Below are positions 23,699 through 32,950 of a stretch of 64,000 nucleotides of DNA, piece by piece (within the stretch, counting starts at the first letter, position 1; each line of letters starts with the position of its first letter). A model generated the notes under the pieces. The model saw only the letters and a list, made by a program, of their open reading frames with translations, was not told the DNA's origin and ran no database searches. The stretch lies in the NCBI GenBank assembly GCA_964410625.1, contig CAYPHY010000015.1, positions 1 to 64,000 on the forward strand, read 5' to 3'. The position numbers were made by a program, and so were the translations under genes. The stretch is from CAYPHY01 sp964410625. Lineage in GTDB: Bacteria > Chloroflexota > Anaerolineae > Promineifilales > Promineifilaceae.

Positions 23699-25177
23699 CT
23701 AACCACCAGCGACCAAAGCGCCGACACCCTGAATGGCGGCATCACGGGCCAGGTCGAACCAGTAGCCGGGAAGGATACCGAGCAAGAGGGTGGCCACGGC
23801 CGTAATCACCACGCCCGTCACCAACGCTGGTCTCAAAATCATCTGCCCATCCCCTTCCATCATATACATGGTGAAGACGACGCGCAGATAGTAGTAGGCG
23901 GAGATGACGCTGGTCACCACGCCGATGATCGCCAGCCAGATAAGCCCGGCGTCTATCGCGGCGCGAAAGACATAGAACTTCGCCGCAAAACCGGCCGCTG
24001 GCGGAACGCCAGTTAAGGAGAGCATGAAGAAGGCCATCGCCAGGGCCATCCAGGGGTAGCGCCTGGCCAGCCCGCGATAATCATCAATCATCACCCCTTC
24101 ACCCTCTTGACGCTCCACCGCCAGCACGATGGCAAACGCGCCGAGATTGGTAAACAGGTAAGCGAACATATAGAAGATGGCTGCGCCTATCCCATCGGGG
24201 CTGCTACTGCTGGCGGCAACGGCGATGAGAATGTATCCGGCGTGGGCGATGCTCGAATAGCCCAACATGCGCTTGATATTCGGTTGGGCAATGGCGACGA
24301 TATTGCCGACGATCAGCGTCAGCGCGGCGACAACGGCCGTTGCCGGTTCCCACACCTCTCCCAACTGCGGCAACGCGCCCATCAGAATGCGCAACAAGGC
24401 TGCGAAACCGGCCACCTTTGCCCCAACGGACATAAAAGCGGTGACGATGGTTGGCGCACCCTCATACACATCTGGCGTCCACATGTGGAAGGGGACCGAG
24501 GCGATCTTAAAGCCAAAGCCGACGATCATCAGGGCGCAACCGGCCAGGAGCAGGGTGTTGCTGGTGTTGACGGCCGCCAATACCTCCGGCAGCGCGGTTG
24601 AACCCGTCGCGCCATAGGTCAGGGCGATGCCAAAGATGAGGATACTGCTGGAAAATGCGCCCAATATGAAGTACTTCATCGCCGACTCTTGCGACTCCGG
24701 CCGCGGCCAGGCAAAGCCAGAGAGGATGTAGAGTGGAATTGAGAGTAACTCCAGGGCCAGGAAGATCAAGATCAGATCGTTGGCCATGCCCATCAACATC
24801 ATCCCGCTGAGCGAGAACAGCAGCAGCATATAGAACTCCGGCCTATCGAGCTCCATGCGAACCAAATAGTTGACCGCAATCAGCACGGTCAATATGCCAG
24901 TGAGCAGGAGGATGATGTTTAAGGCGGTGGCAAAGTTATCGGCCAGCACCATTGGCACGCCCCCCTCGGGGATGAAAGCCATGCCGTTGCTGTTCCATTG
25001 ACCAATGGCCGCCACCAACGCCAGCACCAGCCCCACCAACGTCAGCCATGGGGCCCAGCGTCGCAGCCGTTCCGAATTGACAAATAAGTCCAAAAACATC
25101 AGCACAATGCCAGTGGCTGCCACAATCATCGGGGCTAAAACCACTGACAGATGTAATGCCGGAGGTTGAAATTCCAT
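23699..25177 (-). CDS. nuoN: NADH-quinone oxidoreductase subunit N
   Basis: 492 residues, about 14 membrane helices. One of the three antiporter-like proton-pumping subunits of complex I. The conserved helix with the key lysine and the proline-rich segment is FKIASVPFHMWTPDVYEGAP with VTAFMSVGAKVAGF, and the broken-helix region AQPNIKRMLGYSSIAHAGY is present. It is separated from nuoM by four non-nuo genes, which is unusual because N normally follows M directly. A strong terminator follows it. Confidence 0.96.
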   Translation of the reverse strand: MEFQPPALHLSVVLAPMIVAATGIVLMFLDLFVNSERLRRWAPWLTLVGLVLALVAAIGQWNSNGMAFIPEGGVPMVLADNFATALNIILLLTGILTVLIAVNYLVRMELDRPEFYMLLLFSLSGMMLMGMANDLILIFLALELLSIPLYILSGFAWPRPESQESAMKYFILGAFSSSILIFGIALTYGATGSTALPEVLAAVNTSNTLLLAGCALMIVGFGFKIASVPFHMWTPDVYEGAPTIVTAFMSVGAKVAGFAALLRILMGALPQLGEVWEPATAVVAALTLIVGNIVAIAQPNIKRMLGYSSIAHAGYILIAVAASSSSPDGIGAAIFYMFAYLFTNLGAFAIVLAVERQEGEGVMIDDYRGLARRYPWMALAMAFFMLSLTGVPPAAGFAAKFYVFRAAIDAGLIWLAIIGVVTSVISAYYYLRVVFTMYMMEGDGQMILRPALVTGVVITAVATLLLGILPGYWFDLARDAAIQGVGALVAGG

Positions 25178-25192
25178 ATCGCTCCTAAAAAC

Positions 25193-25264
25193 AAGGATGA
25201 GGGCTGAAGGCCGAAGGATGAAAAACCATTCTTTCAGCCTTCATCCCTCATCCTTCATCCTTCT
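25193..25264. repeat. Word hairpin, AAGGATGA family, encodes a gene end
   Basis: Left arm AAGGATGAGGGCTGAAGG words (25193-25223) and right arm of the complement (25231-25264). Read on the minus strand the word AAGGATGAAGGATGA supplies the last codons (K-D-E-G) and the TGA stop of the molybdopterin oxidoreductase, upstream of nuoN. Confidence 0.92.
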
Positions 25265-27332
25265 TATGTATCCACACTCGATTGCTGTGAAAGGTGCTTT
25301 GCCCGGCGAGGTCGCCGAGCGCGTCCGATGTGGTCCAGTTGATATTACGGCCGCCGTGATGCTTACTCCAATGTCCTTTGGGCGCGGCGGCGACGCCGGG
25401 GCGCACGGCCTCGGTTACCACCGCGCGAAGCTCACACCAGCCGCGGCCGTTTTTCACCACCACCTGGTCCCCGTCGGCAATCCCGCGTGCCTGGGCGTCG
25501 TCGGGGTGTAGCTCGATAAACGGCCGTTCGCGCCGCAACAACCCTTCCTGGTTCGCCAGGCTACTGGTCACAAAATGGTGTGCTGCCGGAGTAATTAGCT
25601 TCAATGCCGTCTCCGGACGGTATCCATTGGCGGGCGGCAGGTCATCATTTGTACCCTGATCCTCCGCTCCTGTCCAGCCTGGTAAGGGGTCTAACCCTTG
25701 TTCGGCCAGCGTTTGGCTATATAGTTCTACTTTACCGCTGGGTGTGGGGAAGCGAAGGTCGGCAAACGGCACATCGTTGTCCAGCGGTAGTGCAATCCAG
25801 GCGTTGTTTTGTAATTGCTCTAGCGTAATATCGCGGTAAACGGGGTTGGAAACGGCCGTTGCCGCTAACACCTCAGCGATCACCTCGTCCGCACTTTGTT
25901 GTAACCAGGGGTCATCGTAGCCCATTTCGGCCGCCAGGAGGCGCATCACATCCCAATTGCTCTTCGACTCGCCCAGGGGAGGGATCGCCTGCCGGTTATA
26001 AGCGATATTGGTATGCCCATACGCTTTGTGCAGGTCGGCTTGCTCTAGTTGCGAGGTGGCGGGGAGAACGATGTCGGCATAATCGGCCGTGTCCGTCATA
26101 AATAGTTCGTGGACGACGGTAAATAAATCCTCGCGCTGCAAGCCCCCGACAATGCGCCCGGCATTGGGGGCAATCGCCGCCGGATTGGAGCCGAAGACGT
26201 AGAGCGACATGATCGGTGGGTCGCTGGCCTCGCCGAGCAAGGCCGCCCCGAGGCGGTTCATATTCACCCAGCGGCCGGGTGGGGGGCAATCGTCCCAATG
26301 ATTGATCGCCGCGCTGTCCCAGCGCTGCTTGCCACTCATCGAATAGGCCAGACCGCCCCCGCGACAACCATATTGGCCGGTGAGCGCCGGCAGGGCACAA
26401 ATCGCCCGCACCGTTTGCCCGCCCATGCGGTTCCGTTGCAGTCCATCGGCGATTTTGATCAGGCCCGGCCGTTCAGTGGCATAGAGTTGTGCCAACGCCA
26501 AGATGTCGCCTTCTGGGATGCCGGTCAACTCCGCTACCCGGTCCGGCGGATAGTCGGCGATCCGTTCTCGCAATTGCGACCAGCCAACGGTATGCGCGGC
26601 TAACCACGCTTTGTCGTGCCACCCTTCAGCGATGATGATATAGGCCAGACCCAAGGCCAACGCCCCATCACTGCCGGGGTGGGGGGCCAGATGCCAGTCG
26701 GCCATTCGCGCGGTGCGTGTCCGCCGGGGATCGATAACGACAACTGTGCAGCCGCGTCGTTGTGCGGCCGTCAGATGGGGCATGAAGTGTGGGGCGGTCG
26801 TGGCCGGGTTGTGGCCCCAAATAATGGCGACCCGGCTATGGGCTACATCGGCATAGGCAGGGCTATAACGCAAACCGAGCGTCGCTTCAACCGCCATTTC
26901 GGCTGCTGCGCCACAAATCGCGCGGTCCAGCTGGCTGGCCCCCATGCGGTTCCACAAGCGGGCGCTGCTGACACTCATCTGCACCAGCCCCAGCGTGCCG
27001 CTATAGCTATAGGGGAGGATGGCTTCTGCGCCATAGTCGGCGATAATCCGCCGCCATTGGTTGCCAATCTCGCCAATCGCCTCTTCCCAGCTAATCCGCC
27101 CCCACTGCCCGCTACCCTTTGGTCCCACGCGGCGCAAGGGATGGAGCAGCCGGTCGGGGTGGTAGACGTGGTCGAGATACGGCCGTACCTTGCCACACAA
27201 CCAGCCCTGCGTAACCGGATGGTCGGGGTTGGCATAGAAGTTGATGGCGCGGCCGTCTTGCACCTCGGTCACAAAGCTACAGGTGTCGGGGCAATCGTGG
27301 GGGCAAGCGCCATGAAATTTACTGGTTAACAT
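25248..27332 (-). CDS. Molybdopterin-dependent oxidoreductase (catalytic subunit)
   Basis: 694 residues from the ATG at 27332; a TTG four codons upstream has no ribosome site. Near the N-terminus the [4Fe-4S] ligands are CPHDCPDTC and GWLCGKV, followed by WEEAIGEIGNQWRRI, the usual start of the bis-MGD domains of the DMSO-reductase family. Further segments are AIIWGHNPATTAPHF, VVIDPRRTRTA and a C-terminal dinucleotide-binding domain (ELHPDDAQARGIADGDQVVV). No Fe-S or membrane partner subunit is adjacent, so it may act as a soluble single-subunit enzyme. Electron donor and acceptor are unknown. Lying inside the nuo locus, it could be co-transcribed with complex I. Confidence 0.9.
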   Translation of the reverse strand: MLTSKFHGACPHDCPDTCSFVTEVQDGRAINFYANPDHPVTQGWLCGKVRPYLDHVYHPDRLLHPLRRVGPKGSGQWGRISWEEAIGEIGNQWRRIIADYGAEAILPYSYSGTLGLVQMSVSSARLWNRMGASQLDRAICGAAAEMAVEATLGLRYSPAYADVAHSRVAIIWGHNPATTAPHFMPHLTAAQRRGCTVVVIDPRRTRTARMADWHLAPHPGSDGALALGLAYIIIAEGWHDKAWLAAHTVGWSQLRERIADYPPDRVAELTGIPEGDILALAQLYATERPGLIKIADGLQRNRMGGQTVRAICALPALTGQYGCRGGGLAYSMSGKQRWDSAAINHWDDCPPPGRWVNMNRLGAALLGEASDPPIMSLYVFGSNPAAIAPNAGRIVGGLQREDLFTVVHELFMTDTADYADIVLPATSQLEQADLHKAYGHTNIAYNRQAIPPLGESKSNWDVMRLLAAEMGYDDPWLQQSADEVIAEVLAATAVSNPVYRDITLEQLQNNAWIALPLDNDVPFADLRFPTPSGKVELYSQTLAEQGLDPLPGWTGAEDQGTNDDLPPANGYRPETALKLITPAAHHFVTSSLANQEGLLRRERPFIELHPDDAQARGIADGDQVVVKNGRGWCELRAVVTEAVRPGVAAAPKGHWSKHHGGRNINWTTSDALGDLAGQSTFHSNRVWIHKKDEG

Positions 27333-27364
27333 TAAAGCCACCAATCAGTAAGTATTGTACATCT

Positions 27365-27565
27365 TCAGCGTTCAGCAAACTCAAGAACTCTTTGAAGTCG
27401 AGTGGTAGCTTTATTTCCATAGTTTATTCGCCGTAACAGCTCCATGTGGCGCAAGCGTTCTTGAGGTGTCTGAGACAACCAGTAGGCCTTCTCATCAGAC
27501 TCATCAACAAGTGAGGCTACTTTTAGAATGGTTCTATCTACCTTGAGTGAAGATAAATCAAACAT
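27365..27565 (-). CDS. Small protein, toxin-antitoxin-associated type
   Basis: 66 residues. Pattern VDRTILKVASLVDESDEKAY then WLSQTPQERLRHMELLRRIN. Small proteins with a WLSxTPQERL motif occur widely next to nucleotidyltransferase or other toxin-antitoxin genes in cyanobacteria and Chloroflexota. No partner is visible: the molybdopterin gene lies downstream and a metallophosphoesterase upstream. It may be an orphan remnant. A function is not established. Confidence 0.6.
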   Translation of the reverse strand: MFDLSSLKVDRTILKVASLVDESDEKAYWLSQTPQERLRHMELLRRINYGNKATTRLQRVLEFAER

Positions 27566-27715
27566 TTGGATTCTTATTAGCTAAGCCCTACTACTCTATA
27601 ATCTTTTTCTTTGCTTCCTGCTAGCACCCTTCCACCAATTTCGAAGGAATTGGCGCACTTAATACTCGATAGTGTTTTGAATAGTATCATCTTTTCTGCA
27701 TTCGAGTTCAGTCCA

Positions 27716-28543
27716 TTACTCCCACGAATCGGCCGCTACTCGCCCAATTCTTCGCTCAAATGCTTGTTGGTGGATGATTGTCTGTTCTGGCAGCAGATGG
27801 ACGAAGCCATAGCCAGGAGGCAGGTCGTGGTCGGTCTCCACATGAACATCGCCGGGCCAGGCGGTGAATTGGGCGAAGGTGCTGGCGGTGGCGACATAGA
27901 GAATGCCGTCGCGCATGATCTGCATCGGTTGGTGGACATGGCCATGAAAGACACCGCGCAGCCGATCCCGCGCCGGTAACAACGCCTGGTGCAGCTCCTC
28001 ACCGTTCAATACCTGCATATGGGCGTCCATCCAGGGGGAGTTCATCCGCAAGAGGGGGTAGTGGATGAAAACAGTTAGTGGTGGGCCGTCGGCCGTTGCC
28101 TCCTGCCGCACTATCTCCAGTTGTTCTTCGGACAGTAAACCATGCGGGTCAATCTCGTCTGGCCCCCGCGCATCCAGCACCAGAAAGCGATACCCCTTCA
28201 CCTCAAAGACATAGCACAGCGCACAAGCATCAGGCAGACAGTCCTGCATTGGCCCCATCGGTAGATACCGGCGGATATCGCAGGCGTGGTCGTGGTTACC
28301 GGTGACGTAGTAGATGGGGACTTGAAGCTCGGCGAATACATCGGCCGCCAGTTGATAGGCTTCGGCCGAGGGGTTGGTCACAATGTCGCCGGTGTGGATC
28401 ACAAAATCTGGCCGGGTGGGCAGGTTGTTAATGATCTCGACCACTTGCCGCGCATAAGGCAACGACGGATACCCGTGCCGGGCATAATCCTCCGTCGGGC
28501 CAAGATGCGTGTCGCTGATGTGGACGAAGTAAAGTGGTTCCAT
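27716..28543 (-). CDS. Calcineurin-like metallophosphoesterase
   Basis: 275 residues from the ATG at 28543. Longer in-frame starts would translate a CAATGAAC word repeat, so they are rejected. The five metallophosphoesterase motifs are clear: HISDTHLG near residue 8, FVIHTGDIV near 50, VTGNHDHA near 80, FIHYPLLRM near 150, and FHGHVHQPM near 190. The order and size fit the cyclic-nucleotide phosphodiesterase (CpdA-like) branch, which hydrolyses phosphodiesters with a two-metal centre. The substrate is not certain. It sits between nuoM and nuoN. Confidence 0.9.
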   Translation of the reverse strand: MEPLYFVHISDTHLGPTEDYARHGYPSLPYARQVVEIINNLPTRPDFVIHTGDIVTNPSAEAYQLAADVFAELQVPIYYVTGNHDHACDIRRYLPMGPMQDCLPDACALCYVFEVKGYRFLVLDARGPDEIDPHGLLSEEQLEIVRQEATADGPPLTVFIHYPLLRMNSPWMDAHMQVLNGEELHQALLPARDRLRGVFHGHVHQPMQIMRDGILYVATASTFAQFTAWPGDVHVETDHDLPPGYGFVHLLPEQTIIHQQAFERRIGRVAADSWE

Positions 28544-28545
28544 GG

Positions 28546-28615
28546 AAATGAACAATGAACAATGAAACAATGAACAATGAGCAATGAAACAATGAGCAAT
28601 GAGACAATGAACAAT
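28546..28615. repeat. CAATGAAC word array (left side of the four-helix gene)
   Basis: Eight or nine copies of CAATGAAC/CAATGAG words, ending exactly at the stop codon of the four-helix gene. The complementary array lies on its other side at 29012-29050. Confidence 0.92.
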
Positions 28616-28996
28616 TTAGCGCATGTGGGATGGGCGGTTGGGAACCTGACGAGCGTTGGTGAGGATGGTGAAAAGAATACGCACCAATTCGTCTGACTCT
28701 TGCCAGAGGGCTGCGACCTCGTTGTCATTTTTCAGTATGGATGCTCGAATCATCGCTAACCAATGCCTGCTTTCACGTGCCTCTTTATAGGCAATCGAAA
28801 CTTTATGAATGAAATCCTTTTTGGTTTCAGCCCCATCGGCCTCTTGCATATTAGCGCCAACGGAAGTGCCAGCCCGAATTAGCTGTCTGGCAAGTGTATT
28901 TCCTGCCATCGTTTGTGGCATTCGATTCACCAGGTCGATCACCCGCAGGCCAAACCTAAAAGTTCGCTCCTGAATATCCTGCGGTGCTCGACTCAT
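28616..28996 (-). CDS. Four-helix bundle protein (23S rRNA intervening-sequence type)
   Basis: 126 residues, typical size. Segments RTFRFGLRVIDLVNRMPQ, NTLARQLIRAGTSVGANMQE, KKDFIHKVSIAYKEARESRH and WLAMIRAS define the TIGR02436-like family. These small helical proteins are often encoded in 23S rRNA insertions or in mobile contexts; their role is unknown. Here it sits inside the nuo locus and is bracketed by inverted CAATGAAC word arrays, which looks like a cassette. Same strand as nuo. Confidence 0.9.
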   Translation of the reverse strand: MSRAPQDIQERTFRFGLRVIDLVNRMPQTMAGNTLARQLIRAGTSVGANMQEADGAETKKDFIHKVSIAYKEARESRHWLAMIRASILKNDNEVAALWQESDELVRILFTILTNARQVPNRPSHMR

Positions 28997-29011
28997 GCCT
29001 CCCTTTCACCC

Positions 29012-29050
29012 CCCATTGTTCATTGTTCATTGGTTCATTGTTCATTGTCC
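29012..29050. repeat. CAATGAAC word array that supplies the nuoM stop
   Basis: On the minus strand the array reads GGACAATGAACAATGAACC. The first word gives the last two residues (G-Q) and the TGA stop of nuoM. It is inverted relative to 28546-28615. Confidence 0.92.
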
Positions 29051-30553
29051 TAACGCAACTACTGCTCCACTCAAATCATTCACCAACTCCGCTACCGAGC
29101 TATCCATCAGGCCAAAGTAGGCGGCGGGGGCGATGCCGATCCAGAAGATGAAGAGCAGGAAGGCCAGCATAATCGCCAGCTCGCGGGGGTTCAGGTCGCG
29201 CAGCGACTTGTTCCCCTCGTCCGTAACGGGGCCGAGGAAGAGACGCTGGTACATCCAGAGCAGGTAAACGGCCGCCAGAATCACGCCAGTCGTGGCAAAG
29301 GCGGTGTAAATCCAGGCATTTTGGCCCAACGATTCCGCCCCCATCGAGCCGAGCAGAATCGTGAACTCGCCGACAAAGCCATTCAGCCCTGGCAAGCCCA
29401 TGCTGGACAAGACGACGATCAATGAAAGGGCGCTGAAGACAGGCATGATCTTCCACACGCCGCCATAGGCCGCCAGCAAGCGCGTGTGGCGTTGTTCATA
29501 GAGAACGCCAACCAGGAAAAAGAGCGCGCCGGTGCTGATGCCGTGGTTCACACCCTGCAAGATGGCACCCTGGATACCGGCATTGTTCAATGAGAAGATA
29601 CCCAACATCACAAAGCCGAGGTGGCTGATGCTCGAATAGGCCACCAGCCGCTTCACATCTTTCTGCGGGAAGGAGACAAGCGCACCGTAGATGATGCCGA
29701 TGATCGCCAGTACCGCAATCAGCGGCGCGAAGTAGTAGGATGCTTCCGGGAACAAGGGCAGATTAAAGCGGACGAAGCCATAGGTCCCCATCTTCAGCAA
29801 GATACCGGCGAGGATGATCGATCCGGCCGTTGGCGCTTCCGTATGTGCGTCCGGCAACCAGGAGTGGAAAGGAAAGACCGGTACCTTGACGGCAAAGGCG
29901 ATGGCAAAACCGAGAAACAGCAGGTTTTGCACATTGGCAAAGGCGGCTCTTCCTTCAATCAGCTCCGGCACGGCAAAGGTGCCATTGGTGATACCCATAT
30001 AGAGGATAGCCAGCAGCATCAGCAGCGAAGCGGCCATCGTGTAGAGGAAGAACTTGATCGAGGCATAGACCCGGCGTTCGCCACCCCAAATGCCGATCAG
30101 GAAGTACATGGGGACGAGGGTGAACTCCCAGAAAATGTAGAATAAGAATAAGTCCTGGGCCAGAAAAACGCCCAACATGCCGGTGATCAAGAGCAGCATG
30201 AAGACGTAATAGGCGCGTACCTGGGTCGTGATCGCACTCCAAGAGGCGGCTACGGCCAGCATGGAGACAAAGCTGGTTAGCAAGACCATCAGGATGCTCA
30301 GACCATCTACGCCCATATAATATTGAATGCCCCAAGAGGGTATCCAGGGGGCGCGATCGACCAACTGTAGCCCTGCTTCGCCGGGATTGTAGTTGATCAA
30401 GATCAGCAGCGTGCCGATGAAGGTGGCAATGGACGTCACCACAGCAATCTGCTTGATCAACGTCTCCGATTCCCGCTTTAGCGGCTTCAGCAACAAAATG
30501 GCCGCCACACCAACCAGCGGCAAAAACGTCACAATCGTTAACAACCAGTTCAT
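29042..30553 (-). CDS. nuoM: NADH-quinone oxidoreductase subunit M
   Basis: 503 residues, about 14 membrane helices, antiporter-like proton channel of complex I. The essential glutamate helix FWEFTLVPMYFLIGIWGGER (about 140-160) and the lysine helix VKVPVFPFHSWLPDAHTEAP with ILLKMGTYGF are present, as is the SHLGFVMLGIFSLN region. The last two residues and the stop codon are encoded by a CAATGAAC word. It is preceded by nuoL across a long word hairpin. Function is set by family: proton translocation coupled to quinone reduction. Confidence 0.97.
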   Translation of the reverse strand: MNWLLTIVTFLPLVGVAAILLLKPLKRESETLIKQIAVVTSIATFIGTLLILINYNPGEAGLQLVDRAPWIPSWGIQYYMGVDGLSILMVLLTSFVSMLAVAASWSAITTQVRAYYVFMLLLITGMLGVFLAQDLFLFYIFWEFTLVPMYFLIGIWGGERRVYASIKFFLYTMAASLLMLLAILYMGITNGTFAVPELIEGRAAFANVQNLLFLGFAIAFAVKVPVFPFHSWLPDAHTEAPTAGSIILAGILLKMGTYGFVRFNLPLFPEASYYFAPLIAVLAIIGIIYGALVSFPQKDVKRLVAYSSISHLGFVMLGIFSLNNAGIQGAILQGVNHGISTGALFFLVGVLYEQRHTRLLAAYGGVWKIMPVFSALSLIVVLSSMGLPGLNGFVGEFTILLGSMGAESLGQNAWIYTAFATTGVILAAVYLLWMYQRLFLGPVTDEGNKSLRDLNPRELAIMLAFLLFIFWIGIAPAAYFGLMDSSVAELVNDLSGAVVALGQ

Positions 30554-30569
30554 CTTCTTTCCTCAAAAA

Positions 30570-30655
30570 AGAAGAGACTAGGAGACTTAGAGATTGCGAG
30601 ACTGGCAATAGCCAGCCTCTTAGTCTCATAGTCTCGCAATCTCTCAGTCTCTTTT
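30570..30655. repeat. Word hairpin, GAGACTTAGAGATTG family (nuoL-nuoM spacer)
   Basis: Arms of about 36 bp (30570-30605 and 30611-30655) with GAGACTAGGAGACTTAGAG words and an apical GGCAATAGCC. Begins next to the nuoL stop TAA and fills the spacer. Confidence 0.93.
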
Positions 30656-32900
30656 ATCTCGCCATCAAAAAGTAAACCAACAGCAACACCGCACCGAGAA
30701 AAACGCTGAGCGCGTAGGTGCGGGCGTAACCCGTTTGGGAAATGCGAATCGTTCCGGCCAGGCGGCGGGTCAATCGCCCCGCGCCATTGACAAGGCCATC
30801 CACACCCTTCAAGTCGAAGATGTCCGATAGGAAGTTGGAGAAGGCCACAAATAGATCGCGAATGATATTGTCGTGGATAAAATCGTGCCAGAACTTCCAG
30901 TCTACCACCTCGGCCAGCCAGCGGGCGAAGCGGTTAAACAGCGGCACAACGCCTTTCATGTAGAAGGAGTCCAGCGGCAGGATGCTGAAGAACCAGATGG
31001 GCGTGCGCTGGAGGATGTCGCGCTCCTCGGCCGTCTTTGGCCGGTTGCGATAGACAGCAAACGCCGCCGCCAATGCCGCCGCCGCCAGTAGCGTCGAAAT
31101 AATCGCGACCGTTGGGCTGATGACAATCGCCGTGTGTGGCATATGGACAATGCCTGCTTCAGTCAATTCAAACGAAGCAATCGAATGGTGTAGCCACCCT
31201 TCTAAGGCCAACCAGATGCCTCCGGCATGTTCGCCGTTGGCTTCGGCGATCCCTTGTGTCAGGAAAGGGAAGTTGAGTAGGCCGCCGACAAGCGCCAGCG
31301 CAGCGAGTACCATCAACGGCCGCGTCATCAACGGCGGGCTTTCGGCGGCGTGTTCGGCCGCTTCGTGGCGTGGTTGCCCAAAGAAGACCATCCGCAGTTG
31401 CCGCCCCATATAGAAAGCGGTGCAAACCGCAGCCACACTGAGCAGGATATAAACCAGGAGCATGTGGTCTTGCGCGTGGCCCAAGATTTCATCTTTCGAC
31501 CAGAAACCGGCCAATGGAGGAATACCGGCCAATGCCAACGCGCCGATCATGTAGAGAACGAACGTGGTCGGCATTCGCTGGCGCAGATTGCCCATGAAGC
31601 GCATGTCTTGCGGGTCAAAGTGGTCATCGGCCGCGTGTTCGTCGTGGTCGTCGTGGTCGTCATGGCCGTGTCCATGCCCGTGGCTGTGGGCGAGATGGTG
31701 ATGGCCGTGTTCCATGCCGTGAATAATGTTGCCGGAACCGAGGAAGAGCAACGCCTTGAAAAAGGCATGGGTGACGAGATGGAACATCCCGGCCACATAG
31801 GCGCCCATGCCAACGGCCGCGACCATAAACCCAAGTTGGCTGACCGTCGAATAGGCCAGCACCTTCTTCACATCAAACTGGGTGAAGGCGATTAGACCGG
31901 CAAAGAGGGCGGTCAACGCTCCGATGAGCGCGACCAGGTCGGGGGTAGAGATGATCCCTAAAATGGTCGCGCCACTTTCGCGGACGATCTCAAAGAGAAC
32001 GTTGCTGCGGACGATCAGGTAAATACCGGACGTGACCATTGTCGCCGCGTGGATTAAGGCCGAGACGGGGGTGGGGCCGGCCATCGCGTCTGGCAACCAG
32101 ACATAGAGGGGGATTTGCGCCGACTTACCGGCTACGCCGAGCAGAAAGAGGGCGGTCACGGCCGTCAGGATCACACCAAGTGAAGCGCTGAACCCGGCGA
32201 TCTCCACTGTGCGGTTGGCCTCAAAAAACTCAACGGCCGACTCAAAAATCGGTTGATAATCCAGCGTGCCAAAGGTCCAGAAGAGCAAGATCATCGCCAA
32301 GATGACGCCAAAGTCACCGACGCGATTGGCGATCATCGCCTTGCGGGCGGCATTGGCGTTCATCGGAACCCCGTCCGCGGTTGAGCGATCAAACCAAAAG
32401 CCGATCAACAGATAGGAGCACAAGCCCACGCCTTCCCAACCAACAAACATCATCAGATAGTTGTTGCTGGTGACGAGGATGAGCATGAAGAAAAGGAATA
32501 AGTTCAGATAGGCAAAGAAACGGGAGAAGTTCGGGTCGCCATGCATATAGCCGATGGCGTAGATGTGGATCAGCGAACCGACGCCGGTGACAACGAGCAT
32601 CATCGTCACCGAGAGCGTATCCACTTGAATCGCCCAGGGGACGGTGAAATCGGCCGAGGGGATGTGGATCCAGGTGAACAGCGGGATGATTTCGGCGTGG
32701 AACTCGTGGGCGATCAGGCTGAACAACAGCGACACGGCGACGAGGAACGCGCCAACCGCCATTGTCACCGCCGCCCAGCCACTCCACAGTTCACCGGACT
32801 GGCGATTGGCCTCCACAAAGCGACGGCCGACGAGCGCGTTAAACAAAAACCCGATGATCGGCAATGCCAGTATGAGAGGGGCGAGTGCAAATGTATTCAT
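30654..32900 (-). CDS. nuoL: NADH-quinone oxidoreductase subunit L with His/Asp-rich loop
   Basis: 748 residues, longer than the common 610-660 because of a long C-terminal region and a polar insert. Pump motifs are KSAQIPLYVWLPDAMAGPTP, ALIHAATMVTSGIYL and VKKVLAYSTVSQLGFM. The C-terminal lateral helix region that spans the membrane arm follows. At residues about 395-425 is an insert very rich in His and Asp (HGHHHLAHSHGHGHGHDD, then further DH pairs). It could bind metal ions; such inserts are not part of the core fold. The start codon has a 17-bp perfect word hairpin just upstream. Confidence 0.96.
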   Translation of the reverse strand: MNTFALAPLILALPIIGFLFNALVGRRFVEANRQSGELWSGWAAVTMAVGAFLVAVSLLFSLIAHEFHAEIIPLFTWIHIPSADFTVPWAIQVDTLSVTMMLVVTGVGSLIHIYAIGYMHGDPNFSRFFAYLNLFLFFMLILVTSNNYLMMFVGWEGVGLCSYLLIGFWFDRSTADGVPMNANAARKAMIANRVGDFGVILAMILLFWTFGTLDYQPIFESAVEFFEANRTVEIAGFSASLGVILTAVTALFLLGVAGKSAQIPLYVWLPDAMAGPTPVSALIHAATMVTSGIYLIVRSNVLFEIVRESGATILGIISTPDLVALIGALTALFAGLIAFTQFDVKKVLAYSTVSQLGFMVAAVGMGAYVAGMFHLVTHAFFKALLFLGSGNIIHGMEHGHHHLAHSHGHGHGHDDHDDHDEHAADDHFDPQDMRFMGNLRQRMPTTFVLYMIGALALAGIPPLAGFWSKDEILGHAQDHMLLVYILLSVAAVCTAFYMGRQLRMVFFGQPRHEAAEHAAESPPLMTRPLMVLAALALVGGLLNFPFLTQGIAEANGEHAGGIWLALEGWLHHSIASFELTEAGIVHMPHTAIVISPTVAIISTLLAAAALAAAFAVYRNRPKTAEERDILQRTPIWFFSILPLDSFYMKGVVPLFNRFARWLAEVVDWKFWHDFIHDNIIRDLFVAFSNFLSDIFDLKGVDGLVNGAGRLTRRLAGTIRISQTGYARTYALSVFLGAVLLLVYFLMAR

Positions 32901-32912
32901 AGACAGTACCCA

Positions 32913-32950
32913 TTGTTCATTGTTTCATTGTTCAATGAAACAATGAACAA
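32913..32950. repeat. Perfect word hairpin, CAATGAAC family (nuoK-nuoL spacer)
   Basis: Perfect 17-bp arms (32913-32929 and 32934-32950) with loop GTTC. The right arm ends at the base before the nuoK stop codon, so the hairpin starts directly after the stop on the minus strand and fills the 50-bp spacer. Confidence 0.95.
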
